From positions 1-34,805 of the forward strand of contig CALXMJ010000129.1 of the NCBI GenBank assembly GCA_944389445.1: a stretch of DNA of 34,805 nucleotides. The letters are read 5' to 3'. Under the pieces are notes generated by a model, which was given only the letters and a program-made list of their open reading frames with translations, ran no database searches and was not told the origin of the DNA. The stretch is from an uncultured Victivallales bacterium. Its GTDB lineage: Bacteria; Verrucomicrobiota; Lentisphaeria; Victivallales; UBA1829. Made by a program: the position numbers and the translations under genes. Shown here piece after piece: positions 16,846 through 23,391 of this stretch. The number at the start of each line of letters is the position of its first letter. Position 1 is the stretch's first letter.

Positions 16846-17565
16846 ATGAATCCGAACAGCATTTACAATCCCGGCGATAAATTCAACCGGATCCGCCCAT
16901 TCTGCATTCTCGCTCTGCTGATTCTGCTCTTTCTGCTCCTGCTTTTTCTTGCACCGTCGGATTCCGCGGGGAAAAGCAGTGTGAAAAAGAATCCTCCGCG
17001 CCACGAAACGGCGGGGAAGGGGTCCGGTTCCGGCAGCGGCGGAGGCAGCGGTAACGCCATCGGGAAAGGGGCCGGTACCTCCGCTTCGCAGAATGCCGCG
17101 AAAGGCAGGGCTTCCGACAGTGCGGAGAAAGGGGCAGGCAGCAATGCGGAAAAGGGGAATGTGGAAAATAATCCACGGCCGACTTCTCCTCAGCAGTCCG
17201 CATCCGGGACCGTCTCTTCCGCCGGCGAGGGCAGGACAGAGAAAGACAAAAAAGAGATTCCCGCGCCTGCTCTTCCTGTCAAACAGTGGAAATCAACCGG
17301 GAAACCGACTCGTTCTGAAGCGGAAATCTGGTATTACGCCAAACTCCACATACGGAACATCGCCAAAGACAAACGGGACGTTTTTGAATTTCCCGAATAC
17401 GGGGCGCCCGATACCGGCATGAAAAAAAATTCCGGGAACCTCTACACTGTCTTTGGCTTCTTCAAGCTGAAAACGCATGACGGCAAAGAAAAAATGTACC
17501 GATTCTCCCTGAAAATCGACCTGGCCAGCTACCTCTGCCACGATCTGGAAATCAAAGACCTGTAG
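16846..17565 (+). CDS. membrane-anchored protein with Gly/Ser/Lys-rich linker and small C-terminal domain
   Basis: 239 residues, with AAGGA six bases before the ATG. A short cytoplasmic start is followed by one membrane helix (17-36). Next comes a low-complexity linker of ~100 residues rich in Gly, Ser, Ala and Lys, with repeating KG-A-G units. The last ~85 residues (from EAEIWYYAKLHIRN) look like a small globular beta domain with a YTVFGFFKLKTHDG strand pair, reminiscent of short secreted domains with the pattern 'W..a...ik..L..p....Fp'. I cannot name the family. It is the last gene of the operon and ends 8 bp from the convergent vWA gene. It probably extends a domain through the periplasm. 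Confidence 0.65.
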   Translation: MNPNSIYNPGDKFNRIRPFCILALLILLFLLLLFLAPSDSAGKSSVKKNPPRHETAGKGSGSGSGGGSGNAIGKGAGTSASQNAAKGRASDSAEKGAGSNAEKGNVENNPRPTSPQQSASGTVSSAGEGRTEKDKKEIPAPALPVKQWKSTGKPTRSEAEIWYYAKLHIRNIAKDKRDVFEFPEYGAPDTGMKKNSGNLYTVFGFFKLKTHDGKEKMYRFSLKIDLASYLCHDLEIKDL

Positions 17566-17573
17566 CGGAGTTT

Positions 17574-18269
17574 TCACATCCGGACCCGGTAAACTCCCCG
17601 GTTTTCCTTCGCGAGCCGGCGGAGAAGATTGGATTCTCTGCCGATGGCTATGCAGTTGATTTGGATCTTCCGTTTGGAATTCCAGGCGTTGACCATCCGC
17701 AGGACATCCGCTTCCGTACAGTCCGTCGGTTCGCCGTCGGTCAGGAAAAAAATGGTATTGATTTCATTTTCATCCGTCAGGCCGAAAACGGCGTTCCAGG
17801 CGGCTCCCATGGAAGTCCCCCCGTTGGCGGTCAGTTTCTCGATGTGCCTGAGTGCTGTTTCAACGTGAAGAATGCTGTTGAACGGATAAAGCGACTTTTC
17901 CGGTGGAAAATATTTGACGCTGCTTTCATATTCCACAAGAAAGAAGGAGCCGCGCGCAGTCTCCTCTCCGGACTTCTGCGGACGCAGTGTAAGCATGGAG
18001 ATCAGCTCTTTCTTCATCGCCTCTATCCGGGAGAGTCCTTCCGGGGTCTGGGTGCCCATCGAACCGGAAAGGTCAATGATGAAGATGATCTTTTCATTTT
18101 TATTGACCGGAATTCCATAAAAAGAGCTTTTTCCTCCGCCGGAGCTTGTCTTCCCGACATCATAGGAAAGCGGCGTTTCCTGTTTTTTCCGGGGAATGGA
18201 AAAGGTGTCCACTCCGAAAACACAGACACACCCGAAAATCAGCAGCAGAAGCGATAACCCGGTTCTCAC
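17574..18269 (-). CDS. secreted von Willebrand factor A (vWA) domain protein
   Basis: 231 residues from a GTG start with a strong GGGAGGAG site upstream. The N-terminus is a signal peptide (hydrophobic residues 5-20) with possible cleavage after Gly19; the FGC sequence is a poor lipobox. The vWA domain spans about 58-231 and keeps all metal-site residues: D66-S68-S70 (DLSGSMG), T152 in GGTSMG, and D178 in FLTDGEPTD. Such domains bind protein ligands through a divalent metal. The gene lies on the opposite strand, 8 bp from the end of the GTPase/channel operon. vWA proteins are common partners of this kind of NTPase system, so it may be the outer partner, but it is on its own transcript. There are no extra C-terminal domains. 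Confidence 0.82.
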   Translation of the reverse strand: MRTGLSLLLLIFGCVCVFGVDTFSIPRKKQETPLSYDVGKTSSGGGKSSFYGIPVNKNEKIIFIIDLSGSMGTQTPEGLSRIEAMKKELISMLTLRPQKSGEETARGSFFLVEYESSVKYFPPEKSLYPFNSILHVETALRHIEKLTANGGTSMGAAWNAVFGLTDENEINTIFFLTDGEPTDCTEADVLRMVNAWNSKRKIQINCIAIGRESNLLRRLAKENRGVYRVRM

Positions 18270-18418
18270 AACTCTCCTCCCGTTGTTGAAAGTTCAATTC
18301 ATTCTCTTCCCGTTGCCTTCCATGGGAAAAACCGATCTGTTCCCGCTTTATGACGGCCCGCCTCTTCAGAACCGGACGGTAGGGAGATAATATAAAACCG
18401 TTTTTCCGGAATTCCAGT

Positions 18419-19327
18419 TCAGGAAGAGAGTCCCGCCTGCTGTCTGAACTGGCGGATGCTCTGAAGCGAGACCGACAATATCAGAAGAAAAAGGCATCCG
18501 TAGAATGCCGGAGTAAACTCCTGATGCTCCCGGAAAATCAGCATTGCCAGAAGAATGCTGTATACCGGTTCGAGATTATAGCTTAAATTCACCGTAAACG
18601 CAGAAATCATGCGCAGCGCCCGGATCTGAAACCAGTAAAGACCGACGGTGCAAAACAATGCAAATGCAATCAGTTCAGCCGTTTCCGGCAGATTCGGCAG
18701 AAAGCGCGGCGACGGAAACAGAAACAGATAAATTGGCAGCAGCAATGAAAAGGCCAGAAAACCCCCGCACATTTCGTAATGCAGAATTTTCCACGCGGAA
18801 TGGCGTTTCCCCAGAAATCTGGAAGCGATCGTATACAGCGAAGCCAGCAGAGTCGAAACAATCCCCAGCAGAATGCCCGTCCGGAAACGGAGATCAACCG
18901 AGAATACCAGCAGAATTCCCGCAATCGCCAGCAGACTGAACAGCAGTTCCATCCATTGGAACTTCCGTTTCAGCAGAAGCGGCTCCAGAATCGCGGAGAA
19001 GAAACCGATCATCGCAAAACAGGCGACGCCGATGGAAACGTTCGCCATTTTGATGCTGCCGAAAAAAAAGATCCAGTGCAGGGCAAGCAGCAGTCCGGCA
19101 GCGGAAATTTCGAGTCGGTCACGCCATGAAACCTCCTCCCTTCCGCGCAGAAACAGACTCCCCGAAATCAGAATGACTGCCGTGAACAGCAATCGCCACC
19201 ACGTCATAACCCCGCTCGGCAGTTCAATCAGTTTTCCGAGAATTCCTGTAAACCCGGCAAATAAAATGGAGAGATGAAGACAGCAATAGGCTTTCGCCAT
19301 CTCTCCGGAATGCACTTTCCGATCCAT
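18419..19327 (-). CDS. DMT-superfamily (EamA) transporter
   Basis: 302 residues with ten hydrophobic segments arranged as two EamA repeats, the standard form of drug/metabolite transporters. Typical features are the LHWIFFFGSIKMANVSIGVA region in repeat one and the LSYNLEPVYSILLAMLIFRE motif in repeat two, where the Pro-Val-Tyr and the FGE/FRE turn are characteristic. It acts as an inner-membrane exporter or uptake system for small metabolites; the substrate is not predictable. AGAGG lies six bases before the ATG at 19327. It diverges from an AraC-family gene, with back-to-back promoters, so that regulator may control it. Confidence 0.85.
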   Translation of the reverse strand: MDRKVHSGEMAKAYCCLHLSILFAGFTGILGKLIELPSGVMTWWRLLFTAVILISGSLFLRGREEVSWRDRLEISAAGLLLALHWIFFFGSIKMANVSIGVACFAMIGFFSAILEPLLLKRKFQWMELLFSLLAIAGILLVFSVDLRFRTGILLGIVSTLLASLYTIASRFLGKRHSAWKILHYEMCGGFLAFSLLLPIYLFLFPSPRFLPNLPETAELIAFALFCTVGLYWFQIRALRMISAFTVNLSYNLEPVYSILLAMLIFREHQEFTPAFYGCLFLLILSVSLQSIRQFRQQAGLSS

Positions 19328-19354
19328 ACTCCGCCTCTTTTCCGGTCAAATCGA

Positions 19355-19382
19355 AATATAGCCGGGGAAGTCAATTTTACAA
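19355..19382 (-). promoter_or_regulatory. candidate promoter of the DMT transporter gene
   Basis: On the minus strand: TTGTAA, 16-nt spacer, TATATT, with its -10 about 28 bp upstream of the ATG. It faces away from the promoter at 19409-19437. Confidence 0.4.
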
Positions 19383-19408
19383 GAGTGCGTAAATCTGCCG
19401 AAAGTCGC

Positions 19409-19437
19409 TTGACTCTTCCGCTCTTCCGCTCTATTGT
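19409..19437 (+). promoter_or_regulatory. sigma70-type promoter of the second AraC gene
   Basis: TTGACT, 17-nt spacer, TATTGT. The spacer contains two and a half copies of the octamer CTCTTCCG (from 19413 on), an unusual tandem repeat lying between the two promoter boxes. The leader before the ATG at 19462 is short (about 18 nt) and holds AGGGA. Confidence 0.65.
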
Positions 19438-19461
19438 TTGGATATTCAGGGATTTCAGAAC

Positions 19462-20334
19462 ATGGACGACTTCATTTCCTATCAGACCTACTCAAAATTT
19501 CCGCTTCTGTATGAAAATTCCGTTTCGGAAGCGGCGGAAACACGGATCAGCATTCTTCGTTTTTCCATCGTGAATGTCAATGACTGCTACAATTACGCGC
19601 CGCATCGGCACACAGGGCCGGAACTGATGTTTTCCGTCCGGGGAAGTTATGACTGCACGCTCAACGACCGCGAGTTTTCCGTTCCGACGGGTCATGGAAT
19701 TTTCATTCAGCCGGGAGATATTCACTGCGACCACTGCGGAGCGGAAAGCCGGTTTGTCGCTCTTGTCTTCCGCGTGCTGGATCCGATCGGGAATCCCTGT
19801 TCCGATTTTTTCCGTCCGGGCTCCTCCATGGAAAAGCGATTGTTCTGTTTCGACCGCTCTCCGGAGATCAGGGAGGTCTTTGATCTGGCGGTCCGCAGGC
19901 GTTCCGGCGGAGATGCCTTCCTCCGGCAGACGGCGGCTTCGCTGGCAACCGCCCTGATCTGGAACATATTCTCCCTGTTGAAGGATCAGCTTTCGGATGC
20001 CATGGTCGGAGCGTTGAACGACAACTATTTCCGGAGCCGGATTCTCGATCTTTTCTTTGCGCATATTGACAGGCCTCTTTCCGTGCAGGAAGCCGCGGAA
20101 GCCCTCGGAATGAGCCGGCGAAGCCTGGAATATAAATTCAAGGCTCTGTTCGGAAAACCGCCTTCCAAAGTGTTCACGGCATGGAAGATCAGGCAGGCGA
20201 TCCGTCTGCTTCAAGCGGGAATGTCCTCAAAATCCGTCGCACAGGAGCTCGGTTTTGCCAATCAGTTCCACTTCTCCCGGGTCTTTCGGGAACAGACCGG
20301 AACGAATGCCTCCGCCTTTTGCGCAAAGAGATAA
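19462..20334 (+). CDS. AraC-family transcriptional regulator
   Basis: 290 residues from the ATG at 19462; an earlier TTG overlaps the -10 box. The N-terminal half is a cupin sensor with metal/sugar-type residues, including HRHTGPELMFSVRGSYDCTL and FIQPGDIHCDHCG (about 48-95). The C-terminal region holds two helix-turn-helix units. The first is LSVQEAAEALGMSRRSLEYKF. The second is MSSKSVAQELGFANQFHFSR, followed by a VFREQTGTNASAF signature. It lies between a divergent transporter gene and a downstream mannose-6-phosphate isomerase/GH5 pair, so it may regulate either or both. The second AraC protein in this window (4626-5525) shares only the family pattern, not close similarity. Confidence 0.85.
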   Translation: MDDFISYQTYSKFPLLYENSVSEAAETRISILRFSIVNVNDCYNYAPHRHTGPELMFSVRGSYDCTLNDREFSVPTGHGIFIQPGDIHCDHCGAESRFVALVFRVLDPIGNPCSDFFRPGSSMEKRLFCFDRSPEIREVFDLAVRRRSGGDAFLRQTAASLATALIWNIFSLLKDQLSDAMVGALNDNYFRSRILDLFFAHIDRPLSVQEAAEALGMSRRSLEYKFKALFGKPPSKVFTAWKIRQAIRLLQAGMSSKSVAQELGFANQFHFSRVFREQTGTNASAFCAKR

Positions 20335-20376
20335 ATCTTTGCGTTCCCGGATATTCCATTTTCCTGGATTCCGCTG

Positions 20377-20382
20377 TATACT
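20377..20382 (+). promoter_or_regulatory. probable -10 element ahead of the isomerase gene
   Basis: TATACT lies 33 bp before the ATG at 20415. No good -35 box is found at 16-18 bp, which would fit dependence on an activator such as the adjacent AraC protein. Confidence 0.4.
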
Positions 20383-20414
20383 ATCTCCATGAAAAACCAT
20401 CGGGAGATTTTATC

Positions 20415-21488
20415 ATGGAACCGTTCAAATTCATCCACAACCGCGTTCTCCGGCTCTACTCGGGCGGAAGCGGAATCGACCGCCTCTGCGGAGAAGCGGA
20501 ACCCCAAGACACCCGATTTCCGGAGGACTGGATCGCCTCCTGCATCGAAGGCAACGGGCGCGCGTACCACTCGCCGGGACACGGCATCAGCAGGATTGTG
20601 TATCGGGGAGAGATTCATTCTTTTCCGGAGTTCCTGCGGGAACATGCGCTTGCGGTTCTCGGTCCGGAACATTGGAAGCGGTTCGGTCCGGAACCGGCCG
20701 TCCTGACTAAACTTCTTGATTCGGCGGAACGTCTTCCGCTTCAGGTGCATCCGACCCGCGCCGATGCGGAACGGCTTTTCCATGTCCATTACGGGAAAAC
20801 GGAGGCGTGGATCGTTCTTGCCACCCGGAAAATCAACGGGGAGGAGCCCTATCTGCTGGTCGGTTTCAACGAAACGTTTGACCGGGAGACCTTTTACCGT
20901 GAATCCGTGGAAGGCGAATATAAAACGGGACTCTCCATGCTCCACAGACTCAATGTGAAGCCGGGGGATGTTGTCATCATCCGCGGCGGACTCCCCCATG
21001 CCATCGGTCCCGGGGTCACGATGGTCGAAGTCATGGAGCCGAGCGATCTGGTCATCGTGCCGGAGATCAACTGCTGCGGCGTCATGCTGGATGAGGAAAA
21101 ACGGTTCAACGGCCTCGGAATCGAAAAGGGAATGTCCCTCTTCGACTTCCAGCCCCGCACGAAACAGGAGCTTCTGGAATATGTTTCTCCGAAGCCGGAA
21201 ACGCTGGAACAGAATGAAAACGGAATCTTGAGCACTCTGATCCCGCGTTCCGCCTGCGGCTATTTCGAAGCGCAGAAACTGACATTCCGCGAAAAATGGA
21301 ACCTTGATCTTTCCCGGCGACTCTTCCGGATCGGAATTCTGACGGAAGGCTCCGTCCGGATCAATGCTCTGGAAATCAAACGGGGAGAGAGTTTTATGAT
21401 TCCATACGACTCTCCGGAAATCACAATCACAGGGAATGGGACGATCATATTCGTCCTTCCGCCTGAAGAGGAGAACAGACATGCTTGA
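20415..21488 (+). CDS. manA: mannose-6-phosphate isomerase, type I
   Basis: 357 residues from the ATG at 20415, which has GGGAG eight bases upstream. The cupin-type phosphomannose isomerase signature is present: LPLQVHPTRADAERLF (candidate zinc ligands Gln110 and His112), GKTEAW (Glu130) and GGLPHAIGPG (His195). It converts mannose 6-phosphate to fructose 6-phosphate in the cytoplasm, feeding mannose into glycolysis or supplying GDP-mannose synthesis. The stop overlaps the start of the next glycosidase gene by 8 bp, so the two are co-translated, which points to catabolism of a mannose-containing glycan. It is close in length to compact bacterial members of the family. Symbol given by family, not by orthology test. 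Confidence 0.85.
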   Translation: MEPFKFIHNRVLRLYSGGSGIDRLCGEAEPQDTRFPEDWIASCIEGNGRAYHSPGHGISRIVYRGEIHSFPEFLREHALAVLGPEHWKRFGPEPAVLTKLLDSAERLPLQVHPTRADAERLFHVHYGKTEAWIVLATRKINGEEPYLLVGFNETFDRETFYRESVEGEYKTGLSMLHRLNVKPGDVVIIRGGLPHAIGPGVTMVEVMEPSDLVIVPEINCCGVMLDEEKRFNGLGIEKGMSLFDFQPRTKQELLEYVSPKPETLEQNENGILSTLIPRSACGYFEAQKLTFREKWNLDLSRRLFRIGILTEGSVRINALEIKRGESFMIPYDSPEITITGNGTIIFVLPPEEENRHA

Positions 21489-23382
21489 ATCCGGAACCAT
21501 GACTCTTGGAGTCAACTACTGGGCATCGCACGCGGCAACGGAAATGTGGTCAAGATGGGATGCGGACGCGGTCGATCGCGATTTCCAAGCCCTTGCGGAG
21601 TACGGGACGAGTCTGGTCCGAGTGTTTCCGCTCTGGCCGGACTTCCAGCCGATCACTCTTCTGAAAGACGCCGGACATCCCGGCGGAAGGCCTCACGAAA
21701 TGCGGATGATTGAAAACGGTTTTGAAATCCCTCTGCCCGATACGCCCGCCGGACGGTGCGGCGTCAGCGAGCTTATGATGCGGAGATTTGAGACCCTTGC
21801 GGATCTGGCGGAAAAACACGGTTTGAAGCTGATCGTCGCCATTATGACCGGCCACATGACATTCCGGCAGTTCGTTCCGCACGCGCTGGATGGACGGGAT
21901 ATCTTCCGCGATCCGATCGCACTCAAATGGGAAGCGCGTTTTCTGGCATATTTTGTTTCGCGGATGAAACGGCATCCTGCGATATTCGCCTGGGAATCGG
22001 GCAACGAGTCCAATCTGATGTCGCATGCTCATATCCCGGAGGAGGCGTGGGTGTGGATCAAATACATTCATGGAATTATCCGGGAGAACGACCGCAGCCG
22101 TCCGGTGATCGGCGTCAGCGGGCTGACCGTAACGCCGGAAAACGGCCGCAGCTGGCTCATCGCCGACCAGGCGGAGCTTTCCGACTATCTGACCGTCCAT
22201 CCCTATCCGATGTGGGGAAAGGCGGGAACGGAGGAGTTCAATGAGATTCGGAATCTGTTTTTCACCACGGCGGAATCGCGTCTGGTGGAGGAGGTCGGCG
22301 GCAAGCCCTGCTTTGTGGAGGAGACGGGAACCTGGCGGCCGATCTCCGCCGATCTGGACGGCATGGGCGCCGCGGTCCGCGGAATGCTCTGGAACCTCTG
22401 GGCGAACGACTGCCGCGGATTCCTCTGGTGGTGCGCCTTCGATCAGGATTCGTTCGACATCGCGCCATACGACTGGGTTCAGCCGGGACTCGAACACGGA
22501 ATCTTCACCGCGGACCGCAAAGCGCATCCCGCGGCGGAGAGCATGAGACTCTTCCGGGAGTTTCTGGATGCTCTCCCGTTCCGGAAACTGCCGCGTAGCA
22601 AACCGGATGCGGTCTGTCTGCTGGAGGATTCGGAAATAGCCAATGCCGTCTGCATTCTGGCGCATCAGGCGGGTCTCCGGCTCGAGTTTCAGGCTCCCGC
22701 CGATCCGTTGAAAGAGGCATCTGTTTACTTCCTGCCTTCCGCAAAAGGACGCGCCGGACTTTCCACGCGCCGCTGGGAGGCTCTGCTGGAGAAGGTTCGG
22801 AACGGTGCGACCCTCTATCTTGCACTGGACGATACGTTCCTGACCCATCTTGCGGAGGTTTGCGGAGGTGTTCTGACCAGTCGTTTCGAAAGCAACGATC
22901 AGATGGAGTATCGCTTCCCCGATTTCCGTCTCACTCTGCCACGAAAAGTCTGTTCGCGTATGAAGAGCCTCGGCGCGAAAATCCTTGCGGAGGATTCCGA
23001 TGGCAATCCCGTCCTGTTTGAGCACTCCTATGGGAAAGGCAGAGTTTATACGCTCGCCTTTCCGCTGGAACGCATTGTGCTGAACACTCTGCACGGATTC
23101 GATACGGACGCATGGAAAATTTATGCGTTGATTCTCCCGAAACAGCACCCGGTTGTCTCCGCGAATCCGAAACTGATCGTGACGGAACATCCTTTCAACG
23201 AACAGACAACCGCCTGTATCCTGGTCAACTGTTCCATGAAAACCATGGATGAGAAGCTGACGATCGGTTCCGGCTGGGCGATTGAATCGCTCCACAGCGA
23301 CCGCTCTGATGTCCGCCTGGCAGGGAATGCGATTCACATGCCGGCGAACAGCGGAGCGCTGCTGATGCTGAAAAGGATCTGA
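21481..23382 (+). CDS. GH5-like glycosidase with C-terminal glutamine-amidotransferase-like domain
   Basis: 633 residues. The ATG at 21481 lies inside the end of the isomerase gene, with GAGGAG eight bases before it. Residues 1-350 form a TIM barrel of the GH5/GH2 clan: WESGNESN with Glu176 as candidate acid, and CFVEETGTW with Glu281 as candidate nucleophile. HHP-like packing and a WWCAFDQDSFDIAPYDW strand follow. Residues 370-540 resemble the beta-galactosidase trimerisation/GATase-like fold (GATLYLALDDTFLTHL, YGKGRVYTLAFP), and the end is a small beta-sandwich. There is no signal peptide, so it probably works in the cytoplasm on oligosaccharides. A beta-mannosidic substrate is suggested only by the isomerase partner. 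The gene ends convergently with the GH2 gene. Confidence 0.78.
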   Translation: MLESGTMTLGVNYWASHAATEMWSRWDADAVDRDFQALAEYGTSLVRVFPLWPDFQPITLLKDAGHPGGRPHEMRMIENGFEIPLPDTPAGRCGVSELMMRRFETLADLAEKHGLKLIVAIMTGHMTFRQFVPHALDGRDIFRDPIALKWEARFLAYFVSRMKRHPAIFAWESGNESNLMSHAHIPEEAWVWIKYIHGIIRENDRSRPVIGVSGLTVTPENGRSWLIADQAELSDYLTVHPYPMWGKAGTEEFNEIRNLFFTTAESRLVEEVGGKPCFVEETGTWRPISADLDGMGAAVRGMLWNLWANDCRGFLWWCAFDQDSFDIAPYDWVQPGLEHGIFTADRKAHPAAESMRLFREFLDALPFRKLPRSKPDAVCLLEDSEIANAVCILAHQAGLRLEFQAPADPLKEASVYFLPSAKGRAGLSTRRWEALLEKVRNGATLYLALDDTFLTHLAEVCGGVLTSRFESNDQMEYRFPDFRLTLPRKVCSRMKSLGAKILAEDSDGNPVLFEHSYGKGRVYTLAFPLERIVLNTLHGFDTDAWKIYALILPKQHPVVSANPKLIVTEHPFNEQTTACILVNCSMKTMDEKLTIGSGWAIESLHSDRSDVRLAGNAIHMPANSGALLMLKRI

Positions 23383-23391
23383 GTCCTTTTT
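23371..23391. terminator. bidirectional terminator between convergent glycosidase genes
   Basis: AAAAGGA, 6-nt loop, TCCTTTTT. The 7-bp stem has an A-run on one side and a T-run on the other, so it can act in both directions. It overlaps the stop codon of the GH5-like gene (23380-23382) and touches that of the GH2 gene (23390), which leaves only 7 bp between the two coding regions. Confidence 0.6.

Noticed and set aside
18270-18418. Possible small gene or RNA between the vWA and transporter genes
   Set aside because: No convincing start, reading frame or hairpin is visible in these 149 bases.
21550-23337. 595-codon open frame on the minus strand
   Set aside because: Fully antisense to the GH5-like gene, whose active-site motifs are clear; no family features of its own.
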